A stretch of DNA of 64,000 nucleotides from Pithys albifrons albifrons (taxonomy: Eukaryota; Chordata; Aves; Passeriformes; Thamnophilidae): assembly GCF_047495875.1 (NCBI RefSeq), contig NC_092463.1, positions 20,821,224 through 20,885,223 of the forward strand. Reading direction: 5' to 3'. Position numbers and translations under genes: made by a program. Numbering within the stretch: position 1 is the first letter of the stretch; every line of letters starts with the position of its first letter. The notes below the pieces were generated by a model. It was not told where the DNA came from. It ran no database searches and saw nothing but the letters and a program-made list of their open reading frames with translations. This document shows positions 1 to 11,900 of the stretch, in pieces.

Positions 1-2744
1 AAAGCCAAAGGTGTGTACAGGGTAGCTCCAGGCCACCCACTCAGCTAGGGAAAAGGATTCCTTCACCAGGGAGCCCCACTTGGGCTGTCAGATCTTGAAA
101 CCACCAATGAGCCCATCCAAAGGCATGTTATACATAATGTATGGCAGTGACTTCTACATCAGATATATAGTACATTTTTACATGCTGTGAAAAATAGAAC
201 ACTTCTCTTTTTTTTTCTGTTTGATTTATTCCTACTGCCATATCTATTACAAAAAAGAGAAAATACACATCAGCCAGATCAGACCACACACTTGACTTAA
301 CGGCAGTCAGGAAATGCTCAAATTTTCTTTTTAGTGCAATGACTTAGGCTAGGCATCAGCCCTACAGAAATTAAATACAGTGAATACAGTAATCTGTGGT
401 CACTATTTCATAAAATTTGGAGAGATCTACAGTAAACTGGTCAAAAAAATGTCTACAGCAACAGAGGCACTAAAGTTTGGTCAGAATGTAAATCAATCAC
501 TGCCTGAGAAAAGCATGGCAAAACAGAAATCCTTGTCATTCTGCTGTCACTGGGCTTGGGTCTTGGGGTTTTCTAAGGTGACAAGATTCAACTAATCTAA
601 AATGAGCTAGAATGCTAATTTCCCTCTCTAGCTTCTTATCTTCTGGGGTGAATCAGCTATCCATATACATAGCTGATTAAACTGAGTTGCTATCACTAGA
701 CCTATATCAGGAGCAAATTTGATTCAAGGGAAATATTCTTCATTTAAGTGCTGGGGTATGACATTTTTAAACATGCAGATGTGACTTAAAAATATTTACA
801 GGGAAGACATCTGGGAAAGGAAGTAGTATAGTTTTTCCTAGTCATCATGAGTGTATTGCGTGGCACAGAATATGCAATTAGTATGAAAAAATCCACCTCA
901 CTTTTCATAAAGGACGTGGCAGCTCCTCTGCATGACATGTGTATTTCTTCTCTAACAGCAGTTCAAGTATAGAGGTAATCTATTTTTCATTTTCAGTGCA
1001 GACACATTTATTAGCGGAGTTAATAAGGCAGTCTTTGTCAGAACATATTGTCTGTTGTCAAGATCTAAGGATTAACATTGTATTGCATATCTGAATAGAA
1101 TTACTTTCCCATAAGATTTGCTATACTAAGTTAGTTACATGGTCCAGTGGGTCTGGTACCCTGCCAGATGGCAATAAATAAATGGCAAATAAATAAAATT
1201 TCAGAGAAAACTTTAATTTTAGTACAGCAACTCACTCCAACATGTATTATGTACCTTGATAATTGTTGCAGTACAGAACACGGAAGGAAACATTTCCTTC
1301 CAGCTTCTGCAGACAATTAGTTTATGCCCTGAAACCTGGCATTTGATTACCCTTATCTGCCAGGGATAGACACAAACACCATTATCAGAGAATCTTTCAG
1401 GATTACAACAGCCTTATCACACCTCTGGTTATGATAAGAAACAGTAAAGCATTCAGAAACCTCTGTAAAAATCCAGTTGAATCAGCTTTCAGTAATAAGA
1501 GCTTGATAAAGGAACACATTCTCCCAGCCCTGATCACTCATAAATATGTAGAGTCTAATAACTAATTATCTCAGACTTTCAGGAGATTATTTTTCTGGGA
1601 ATCTGTCAACAGTGATTTTATTTTAGATATGGCCCTTGCTTCTCAGATACAGTTAGTTCATGGTTTCCAGACATTTGGTAAATGCCCGGAGGAAGGTCTT
1701 TTTTATGTGAAGTGTTTTCCCCACTCTGAACTAATTAATTATTACACACATAGAAAATATCTATTTCTCTCTGGTGTTCAACTTTTCAAATATTTTCATT
1801 TGGAAGATCAGAAACAATCTAATCAAACTGCTTACCACCTGGCTCCTCCACGTCACTTTTTTCAGTGGAATTAAATAAAATTATCATTTTCAATTTGAAA
1901 ATAAAAGTGAAAAATAATTCTTCAACAGTGACCTGTGTGCCCCTTTAATAAGTGCTCTGTGCTTGCCTAAAGCACAACTGGTTTGATTTTTGCTGGGTTT
2001 CTGCTTCTAAAAGTGGCAAGCGCTGTGGTCTCTCCTAGAGAGGCCTTAAGTGGGGGCTGGGGGGGAAGCAGGAGGATTGAGTGTTTTACCCAGCAGCATC
2101 CCCTACTGTTGCTTTTAAAAATGGTAATGATTCACTTCCAAAGCACTTCCTGGCAATCCCCAGCCAGGAGGGCAGAGCAGCTCCCATGGCTCGACAGCAG
2201 ACCTGGAGGGGCAGGAGTGAGGAACTGGAAAGACTTAGTGTCCCCCGGAGACTCACAGGTGACTCTTTAATGGAAAACTATTGCTCCTGTAATTCAAAAT
2301 AGTGTATGTTTCAGTACCATAAAAATCTAAATGACTAGAGTAGCAATTTTCTAAGGAGCCTTGAGCACCGCAAGAGACACTTGTTGATTTAAAACAGACC
2401 ATCTCAAGCTGTTGTGGTTTCTCCCAGTGAGCCCTATTCCCTTGCAGAACATATGCCCGTGTTCCTTTCAGTTATGTGACAGCTGTCAGCCCCAGATTGG
2501 CTTCCAGGTGTTCATAGGAAAAATGAGTCTTTGAGTGTAATCTTGCAAATACCTGTATGCCAATTCAGAAATTTTAATTTCTAGATGCCTTAATACTGAA
2601 ATGTACACTCACAAAATCCTTTTCTTCCAAGGGAACATGTAAGCCCAACTTTCAATTTGCATTTATAGAGGTATTGAATTTTTTCTTGATATATGAACAA
2701 AAGTTTGCAAAATATATAAGCAGGTGGAAGCAGGAGTCTGAATA
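1..2744. other. AT-rich non-coding stretch
   Basis: I see no gene, RNA gene or recognisable mobile element here. Open frames are all under 100 codons, with no family motif and no convincing splice-site context. The stretch from about 1985 to 2270 is somewhat richer in G and C but its frames match nothing I recognise. It is probably intergenic or intronic. Confidence 0.6.
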
Positions 2745-2890
2745 TACATCTACTGATTTCTCTGTGTCTTACTTTATCTATCAAATTGGGTTAACTGTAC
2801 CTCTGCACCTCCCAGGAGTGTTGTGAAAGCTTACTCGTTAAAGTTTGTACAGTATTTTGAGATCCTTGGTGGCAGATGCTACACATGTGC
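2745..2890 (+). repeat. Ancient SINE tail-like remnant (MIR/amniote SINE type)
   Basis: The segment reads like the decayed 3' part of an old amniote SINE. A 'ctgtgtcttac...tctatcaaattgggt' block is followed by 'ggagtgttgtgaaagc' and 'tttgagatcctt'. These correspond in order to the 'cctcagtttcccatctgtaaaatggg', 'gggttgttgtgagg' and 'gctttgagatcc' blocks typical of MIR/L2-like tails. There is no intact promoter head and no target duplication was found. Identification is by eye and the family is uncertain. Confidence 0.4.
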
Positions 2891-5380
2891 AGAAATACAT
2901 CACTCGATATATATGAATGGCAATTCACTCACAGCCTCAGCGGTGTTCAGTAGGGGAGTAACTGAAGAATATCAAATGCTGCAGGCTCAAATGAAAATGA
3001 GCTCATCAAAATAAACGATTTACCAGAGGTTTCCAAGCACTCTGCTTCCTACAGATGAGATAAAGAGTTCATCCCCTTCTCTGCTTGACAACAGAGAATA
3101 AGCCATAGCATAGCACATCACTGACAGTGGTTGTAGCATTATTCTCTGTTGGAGAATTTCACTTTATTGTACAGCTCCATTAACTGATGAATTGAGGTCA
3201 GAATGGTTCATGTTATCACTGTGAATATAGAAAAAATTTGGCCCAAACATGGAAACCAAACCGACTTTCATAATGAAAAAAGGCTCAGAGATAGACAGAA
3301 AGCCATACCTGGGAGTATTGCCTTACAAGAGTGTCTTTTTTTTTTCTCTCCAAATGCTATTCTAATCAAAGACAAAGCTTGTGGACTTTAAAAGCAATCA
3401 AACAAAAAACAACCGAACAAACAAAAACAACACACAACTTTTGAATTTGGGGGAAGGAGCCACTTATATTTCTGTGTAATCTACAAAAGGAAAGATATCT
3501 ACATCTTCAGTTCTTTGAAAAGCAACCAGTTTGAACTCTTCTTTAATTTTGAGGGTTTATATTGGCACAGTTACCTGAGTCCCCTCTGCAGACAACCTAA
3601 GCTCCTCAGAGCAGCAAAGTCTCTAGCAGATTCATGAGTCCTCAGTACTTTGAAATTTCTGGAATAAAAATTTTTCATGAGATAGGACTATGATTTTGAC
3701 AAATCAGATTTTCTGTACCTACAAACTTGTCCTAGTCTGCACAAATTGACCCATTTTGCCTTTTGAACAAAAGTCTGATAATGAAATTTCTACACTCACT
3801 TCAGCTGGACTAGAGTTAATTCAGTCACATCTGACCTTGTGGTAGGCCAGGTATCTTACATCTCAACCCAAGGAGAAGTTGCATTTGCATAATTAGAAAA
3901 GAATTGGGGAAAGAATTTTAAACTGGATCAGAACATAGAAATTTCGGAGTCAGTTTATCTTTTATCCAGAAATAGGTGGTTCAACTCCGGGACAGGCCTG
4001 TTCTGCAGCTTGAATCACTCTTAATCGTGAGCATCACTGTAGCTACCCAAGAGGGAAATACCACTACAGAGCTTAAAAAAAGGGTGCTGTTCTCAAAGTC
4101 TGATCCAAACTCCTTTTAAATCTGTGGTAAATTTTTAAATAGCTTTGAATTGGGACTTTAGCTTTTAACTAATTTGTTAAACTAATGGAGTTTTAGATGC
4201 CAAACTGACAGATAATAGGTGCAGTTTATTTCTTAAGTACCTTCTACTCCTATTGATTTATCAGATCAGGCTGAATGAATGCTTTTAGCTTTTTTCTTAG
4301 CCAAAATGCAAGTTGTCTTAATGATGTTTTTCCCAGAAAGTTGACGTAAATGATTTGTAGACAAAAGAAAGTAATCTTGAAAACTGAGGAGAAAGACAGC
4401 ATTCCACTTCTCTTCTAGCTTCACTTGAGAGTGTGTTGTTTATTTTCTAACTTTTCACAATTCATGAGCAAGCAACTTACTCCTTTCTAGTCCTTTCTTT
4501 AAACAAGATTAATTATTTTCATTGTTGACTAAAGGGTTTTCTTCTAATTAAACGAAATTATAAGACGTTCACCAGTGGCATTATTCTAGTCAATAAACTA
4601 ATTATAGCTGTGGCAAATGAAGGAAAAACCATCAACTGATCTTAGACCATGATTTAGAAGACTTTAAGTATGTGATTTTCACATTCATTGAAAAAGCAAA
4701 GCAGATCTTACATGTATTGTTTGGACTGTACAAAAAAAATTAGTCCTTTGAAATAAGCATAGTGCCTCTGGAAATTTCTAGCTGCACTACCTAGATTCAC
4801 TTGGTGTATCCTTGTAATGTCATCTTGTTTGGAACAGAAGGGGAACATTGAATCTCCCTTTTTTATTGCACTGCTGCCCTGTAAAATTTGATTCCAGTTG
4901 AAACTGAGTCATTTCATATAATGCAAGTGGCATTTTTACTTTCAAAGTAACACCAAAAATGAACTTCAAATGCTATAAAGACTTCAGTGATTTCTCTCTT
5001 AAAAATACTATCGTCATCATCATTATTACAGCAATGAAAAATGTTTTGCATAATATGGCAATAGGTTAAGAATTTTGCATTAATTCTACTTTGCAAATAA
5101 ATCTTTTGAGAACTAGCACACCGTAGTTTCTTTCTTGAAAACTGAATGTAAAGTCACTAGTCAAGTCAGGATTCAATTCAAAGGCTGGGATTTTACCTTC
5201 TACTTTTTAATTCTTTTGCTATTGTGCATCTTCAAGATATTTTGTTTACACAAGCGGAATAGATAGGAACACGTAGACTTTACATAAAAATTTGTGATTC
5301 TCCTCAGCAGAGATGCACCAGTTGCCTAGGCATAGATTTGTAATTTACTGCAACACAGAGCAGAACTGGCTAATTGTTGG
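2891..5380. other. AT-rich non-coding stretch
   Basis: No gene or RNA is supported. A short A-rich CAAA-type run occurs at about 3394-3437. The remaining open frames are short and featureless. Confidence 0.6.
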
Positions 5381-5512
5381 ATTCATAGAATCATAGAATG
5401 GCTTAGGATGGAAGGAACGTTAAAAGATCATCTAGTTCCAACTCCCCTGCCATGGGCAGGGACACCTTTCACTAGACCAGGTTGCTCAGAGGTCCATCCT
5501 GGCCTTGAAATG
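5381..5512 (-). mobile_element. CR1 LINE 3'-end fragment
   Basis: On the + strand the segment opens with 'attcatagaatcatagaatgg', the reverse of the terminal ATTCTATGA repeat of CR1. It continues with the CR1 3' region as read on the minus strand: 'ggaaggaacgttaaaagatc', then 'ccatgggcagggacacct', then 'agaccaggttgctcag'. It is a 5'-truncated copy with no coding capacity, as is usual for avian CR1. A 5S-derived retroposon lies about 150 bp further along. Confidence is high because several blocks occur in the right order. Confidence 0.9.
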
Positions 5513-5649
5513 CAAATGTGGTGGGGCTTGGGTGGGTTTTTTTGGTTGGTTTTGATTCTGGTATTGCAGTGTGAAGCCATTGTGATGGTTATAAGTGTTA
5601 ACATGATCATATTCTCAACCTTGGGGACTTCAGGAATGTTTTAAAAAGG

Positions 5650-5662
5650 GATATGATGAAAT
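5650..5662. repeat. Target-site duplication of 5S-derived retroposon copy 1 (left)
   Basis: The 13-bp string gatatgatgaaat occurs here and again at 5977-5989, exactly bracketing the 5S-derived element. This is the signature of target-primed retroposition. Confidence 0.8.
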
Positions 5663-5976
5663 CATCGTCATCATGGCGAGGCTTCACAAATGAAGATTTG
5701 GGAAGGGCTCTACCCACATGGGTGTGTCCTTTGAGCCTGTGCAGTGAATTTTTTTGGTGAGGCACAATGTGCGTGAAACTGGCCCCACCCTTTACTCCTG
5801 AGGTTCATCTGCCATGGTCACGTGAGCTTGGATGGTGACAGTAAAGTCCTTGGGACTAGAACTTACAGCCCCCGGTATTCCCAGAAGGTCTCCCATCCAA
5901 GTACTAACTGGGCCTGACCCTGCTTAGCTTCCAAGATCTGACGGGATCGGATGTCAGGGAGGCATTTAACTGCCTT
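5663..5976 (-). mobile_element. 5S rRNA-derived SINE-like retroposon, copy 1
   Basis: Read on the minus strand, the element starts with about 110 nt closely resembling 5S ribosomal RNA (plus coordinates about 5862-5975). The internal control regions are still recognisable: 'aagctaagcagggtc' (A-box part) and 'ggatgggagacc' (C-box). About 190 nt of unrelated body follow, then a short ATG-rich tail. The same body is present at 17747-18053, so this is a repeat family and not a lone 5S pseudogene. Perfect 13-bp duplications flank it, which implies LINE-driven insertion. This copy has lost several CpG sites kept by the other copy, so it is probably older. SINEs with 5S heads (SINE3 class) are known in other vertebrates; I cannot name an avian family with this body. 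Confidence 0.8.
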
Positions 5977-5989
5977 GATATGATGAAAT
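5977..5989. repeat. Target-site duplication of 5S-derived retroposon copy 1 (right)
   Basis: Exact 13-bp copy of the sequence at 5650-5662. Confidence 0.8.
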
Positions 5990-8659
5990 AAGAGAGGCAA
6001 AAATGCTTAGTCTGTATTTTGAAGACTGATAACAAAAATTTAGTCCTCAGAATCCAAGGTATTCTAGCCACGCCAGTAATACTTCTGCCTTCTTTTTTGA
6101 TAGTTTGCCTCCTTCATGCCTGCATGAAACTCTTCCAAAATCAAGACGCATTGGAAGGTATTTCAAGGTCAATAATCAAACTGTGTCAGATAACAATGCA
6201 TTACCTTATTAACACTCAATTTCTATTTGGCAATTTTTGCATTATGGCCTAAACTCTGCATATACTGTTGTGGTTTTCTGCTAAAATTTTAGCATTCCAT
6301 TTTGAATCAACCAGACAGCAAAGTGGACGAGGCGCTAAGGTTGCTAAAAGTTCAAGAAATTTGTGGGGTAACAAACATTTCTGAAAATCTCTTGGGGCAT
6401 TGTAGCACATTCTTTGACCTGCTAACTGACTGCACCCACATAAAGTTTGGGATTGCAGAGGAAACTAGAACAATAATTAGCTGAAGAGGAAGATGCTGCC
6501 ATTACTCTATTAAAAAGGCAAAACAGAAGCCAATTTTTTACCATACCAGGTGTCTCCTCCATTTTCTGAGTTATGTACAGGACTAGTTTGGATGAAGGGC
6601 TGGAGAAAAATAAATTGAGATCTAATTTACTTTGACAATTATGAGAAAAATTGCAAGGAGGATCAGACTCCACAGTTTTCACACAAGAAAATAAAACTGA
6701 GGACGAGCTGAATTTTGGGCTTCACTGGGCCTTCTTCACAGCCAGAGTCATGCCATCAGCAGATCCAACCAACATTAGAGCTCTGTACTTACAGCTTGCC
6801 CTATGGCTGCTCCACAACTCTGAGAGAAGAAATCACTCAACAACAGTCATAATCACCTGGCTGCTCGAGAAAATGGGGAGGAAAAGACTTTTCTTCAGCC
6901 CACTTTCCTTCATCCTTCTCAATTTCCCATTGCATTTATCCTTCCTGCTTTATGGATTAATCCTTTCAAACATTTTTCCTATGCCCATTGAACATTGATC
7001 ACAGTGACTTTTCTGAAGCTGTTCACTGTTGCTTGCAAAGCTATTTTCACTTCCATGGACCAGTGTCTGTAATTTCAGGCTGGATTACTGACCTTATTTA
7101 TGAGGCAATGGCATACAATGTGACCTTTGATATTAAGCAATTCCCTTGGAATGCTGTCAGTGAATGTCTTTCTCCATATATTTTGGGTTTCTTCTTTTCC
7201 TCCTAACTTCTAGTTATAGCTCAGTTTTGATCCTTTCTGTACTTCATCTCTCATCTGTGTTTTTCTATGCCTTACCAGTGTTTGCTCATTTATTGTTAAT
7301 CCTTAGTCTCTTCTTATGCAGTCTTTCACATCTCACTTTTTATACAGTCTCACAGACCTTTGGACAAAAACTTGGCCTCTCTGTCCTCAATAGTTACAAC
7401 CTTAAATCCTGTCTAATCCAGTTCCCATTGACACAGTAGATCTCATCTTTGTCCTGACACATTCACCAGTCCTCTCCCTGTTGTGTCTCAATTTTCTCTC
7501 TCTTGACTTCAGGGGGGAAGTGCAGGGACCTCACATGCAGAGAAAGAAGATTAACTGGGATTTACATGTCTAAGTTCAGACATGTTTGTCAAAATACCCA
7601 GCCAGCTGGGACTCAACTTTGGAAGAACACAAATTCCTTGTGTGCCTCTGAATTAAACTGTGGGGCTTCCCAAGAGTTACAAGCTTTATGCAGCTCAGCT
7701 GAGTTGATTTGCTGCTAACTATGGGAAGAATCGCATATGGGATATTTCTTTTGCCTTTCCTGCTCCAGCAACCTTGATCTAGTTACCTTTCTGAGGGGCA
7801 GCTGACGAGATCACAAATTTCAGGTTGTAAGGCTGCACTTTAGATAAAGAAATATCAGTTTCTCATTTTTATATTTGCTTGGTGTGATGGGTTTTTGGGG
7901 GGAGGAGGCTGTTTGCTTGTTTATTGGGTTTTGTTTGTTTGTTTGTTTGTTTAGAGGGAAGGGAAGTGGGGTTTTTTTGTTTGTTTCCTTGGTTTACTGA
8001 TACCAGGAGGTGGAATAAATAGATTTAATTTTGTCCACTCGTCCACTACCTCAAATACAAAACTCCATATCCCAACCCTCAGAAACCACTCTAACAGAAC
8101 TTATCTATCATGAAGATGTGAATTCTTGCCATCACCAGTCAATGTGCTGCACAATTTAGGAAAGGATTAAAACCTTCGCTTAACAAAGACTAGAATTGGT
8201 TTGAATACTGGCCCTTTAAGGAATGCAGCTCCACACACCTTCAGGAGCATCCAGAAGAGCAAGGCAGTCCCTTGTGCTTCAGGGATAAAAAGAAAGTGTT
8301 GGAGGAAAAGTGACAATTTCCCCAGAACTATGCCTCAAGACCCAGTATATAATGCCAATCCAAATTATTTTATGTATATATTGCCCAGTTCCCTGCCCAT
8401 CTTTGTATAAGGGAATTCCTACAGGTGTCAGAGCGAATATGAAAGTGAGAGGAGGCTGTAACGGCAAAGCCTCTGCTGATTTCTTGAACTACTCTGTGAA
8501 AGTGCAGATGGGCAAGTGAATGCACAGAGAGTATTTGGGATTAAAAAACCAGGCAATTAACCCAGCCTTATGGAGCAATGCAAACTAGTTAAAGCAAAGA
8601 CTGGGGTGAAAGGGCAAAAGCAAATTAGGGTGCAGAGGTCAGGACAAGAAGCTTAAGCT
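5990..8659. other. AT-rich non-coding stretch
   Basis: No gene is supported. The longest frame (115 codons, 6651-6998) is hydrophobic at its end but has no domain I recognise. A (TTTG)n and G-rich simple-sequence patch occupies about 7885-7990. Confidence 0.55.
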
Positions 8660-8960
8660 CATGCTTGAGTATGGGCAGCCAGTGAAGGGTGTGAAGAAAT
8701 GACACAATCTGAATGACAGCACAGCCAAAATGTCTTGGCTGCTCTGGAGCATCATTATTTGTATCACACGCCCACCCAGAGACTCCACAGGAGTATCAGG
8801 ACCCCATTGTGCTACATATTGCACAAACTCAGCAAAAGACAGTCCAAAGTCATAATCACAGGACCAAGCAGAGCAAAACCATCAGCACTGCAGCATGTAG
8901 GAGGCAGAGCTTTGGATGAGCAGGGAGCAAAGGGAAAAGGTTTCATGCCAGAATTACTCT
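8660..8960. repeat. Possible ancient amniote interspersed-repeat remnant
   Basis: Two phrases recall an old repeat common in turtles and other sauropsids. One is 'gggcagccagtgaagggtgtg' near 8675. The other is 'ggaccccattgtgctac...cacaaactcagcaaaagacagtcc' near 8800-8850. The copy is heavily degraded, I cannot fix its ends or family, and the assignment rests on memory of the phrasing only. Confidence 0.3.
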
Positions 8961-11900
8961 GGATTTGCTACAAAAGATCATGAACCTCTCAATGAACTTG
9001 CAGCCCAGTGAGTTCCATGTAGTTCCAGGTGCTGTAATGAATGTTTCACAGAAAGATAATTAACCCCCCTCACCCGAAAGCTCTGAGTACTGATGCTTTT
9101 CAGCACAATCTGTCCATGACACCATGGTAGAGTGCAGAGCCAGCTTTATTATTTTAGTCTGTTCTGTTCCTTTTTACTGCTACTGCTCTCTAAGGTTAAT
9201 TGTATTCCCTGTGCTGATGCACAGTGGTATCTATACATAGACCTCACTGTATGGATTCTTTCTTTTCTTATTTTTTTCCCCTTTTTAATCAATAAGAAGT
9301 TAAAACACTATTCAGCTTTCTCAATAAAATGCCAGGAGTCATCCAGTGAATTGGGAGAGGGCAAGAGTAAAGGAGCAAGCCCTTGACCCTCTGACTTAGT
9401 CTACTCTTCCCCTGAGTTAGAACAGGATTCAAGGTAGATGAAAGAAAAGTCACAGAATCATCCAAATGCAAACCTTTTCCTCATGAAAGATGTGATGTAG
9501 GAAATGACAGCAAATACTGTGTTCCTGTTTCCTGTACCTCAATCTTCTTCCACACTTAAGTCCAAGATCCAGCTAAGTACTTAGGCCACAGCTTCCTTCT
9601 TCAGATTTGTATGTTCATGTTCATTTCAAAGATTTTTTTCAGAGACCAGATCAGTGGGAGTTTCATTGGAGATTTGGAGATACGTCCTTTTCTGGAATGG
9701 GCTTCAACCAATGTGATTAAATACATACCCGCAGTAGCTCATAGACCTATTTTTTCTCTGTCCCAACTAATCCTGCAACTAGAAGTATACAGAGACACAG
9801 AAAGAACAAGATAGTTCTTCCTGTTACAATAGCTAAGTGAGACCCCAGCTCTGGATTTCAGGTGGAGTCTCAGATTCATCAAATGGTAGAATAACTCTTC
9901 TGCTGTTTTAGCTGTATTCATGTGTTGTACTCACAAATGAGCTCATGACCACATTATGAGATGAAAGAGAACCAAAGGTGCCTCTCAAGATTAAGGAGCA
10001 TCAGAGGAACTGAATCACAGTCACCACATTCACAGCAGTCCACAACTAGTTGAGATGAGGACAGATGTACATTTTTTACCCTCTCATGAAATGAGAAAAG
10101 AGCGCTGTCTTGAACTGCAACCTGTCCACATGGCTGCTCACAGCACTTGTGTTGCATGGGGCTATCATGCTTCAGACATAACATCCTATAAATATGCAGC
10201 TCCAGTAGGTGTTTTCCAGTCAGTCTCTAACTTCTTGTGGATCAGTTTCACAGGGGTCCACAAAGAGGCACAAAGATAATCAAGTTCATATGCCAGAGTG
10301 CAATGGTATTAGCAAATTCAAAAATGTAAAGATTATGACAGAACCACTTTAGCACTGTGACTACTACAGTACTTGTACTTGGCCAGTGAGGTCAGGAAAA
10401 AATATCTTTCTCTTACTAGGGGCATTTGCAAGAAATTTATCCCACTGTCAAATAAACTGCCATTAGAATCTGATGAAGGCTAAATGCACTGTCAGGTCAT
10501 TCTACCCTGGTGACTGTTACATTATACTTCCAAGATAAGCATTTAGCACTTCTCCGTCTCAGCAGTTATCCTTGATTTATGTTTTAATTTCATTTTGTGG
10601 GAGAAAGGATTATTGCAATTTAACAGAGATCTGTAACATATTTGTGGTGGTAAACAATGAAGAGATAAATCAGAGGATTAATTTCATACTGAAATCAACC
10701 TATGCTGAAAGTAAACAACCACCTTTGCTCTCTTTTTGATGATTGAGCTCCCTTGCTTTGGAGCAGTTAATACTTAACTTGAACAAATCTCTCCTTGTTT
10801 GGAAGTTTAGATTTGAGGACCAGACCAAGACAGATGGTTTCTTTCCCCGTAAGCTATTGATTAATGGATTGCACTAAATGGTGTGACATGCCCTTTAAAT
10901 GGAATTTACAAGTAATATATTGTATGGCAACTGCATTATTAATGATTTTGATACCTGGTATTTGTGTCTTCCTACTCTGAATTCTTCTTATTTATCCTGG
11001 TGAAGGTGGAGGGCAAAAGCTGGCTCCCTCCTGCTTGCTGGCCTTTGTTCTTACAATCATATATATTTCTAGGTTTATTCTCAGTATTCACATTATGTCC
11101 AATCTAACAATTACCCTAACTGTATGCTAGCACAGAAAGGAAAAAAAAAAGAAAAAAGAAAAAACCTTCCTTTGCAAGAAAATTGCCAAACCCTCTAAAT
11201 AAATATATCTATGCAAGAAATGAAGATCACTGGAGAGCTCACTTGTCATTATTAAAATATGTTTACGGTCCTATATAAAAGCAAACATAGAGAATCAAAT
11301 CTTGGGTGTTGAAGGCAGTTTTAACTACTTAAATCTTTGTCTACTTATTTTTTCTTCACTTTGAGATGCAGCCTGCACTACAGATATACTTATGTTTACC
11401 AAGCAGTAGACTTATGTATGGAAGACTGAAATACAGGGAAAAGGGAAATTAAAAAGCAATTTAAAAGGAAGGAAAACTTAAGCTACAGCATTGTTTAGTT
11501 CATATTATTTAGTCTTTCAAGAAGGAGAGAATTCTGAACTTCCAAAAACAGAGGAATAATTTACAGAAAATTAAGTCATTGCAAAAAAAATGTGATTAGC
11601 CTTCACCATGAAGGCATCAGATATTTATTTCAGACACTTTCAGCATCTGAGTTGTTAGAAGAGAAAGTATGCTATCAAACTGATGAGTTAAAGAACAGTG
11701 AATCATCAGTCTGGTGGAACTGCTGGAAAAACTGAGTGAAGTAACCAGCCACAGCATGAGTGACACAACCTTCTCATTAAAGTATTTTGCTGTCACTCCA
11801 TCAAATCCAAGGACCTGGCTTGCAACAAGTAATAATGTCTTGCAGCTTTACTGAATATGGACTGATATCAGATATTGAAATTTGTCTTTTCTTAAATAGC

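Noticed and set aside
5862..5975. A true 5S rRNA gene on the minus strand
   Set aside because: The 5' end is diverged, the sequence runs on into a shared non-5S body with no T-run terminator, and target duplications flank the unit. The same reasoning applies at 17941-18053.
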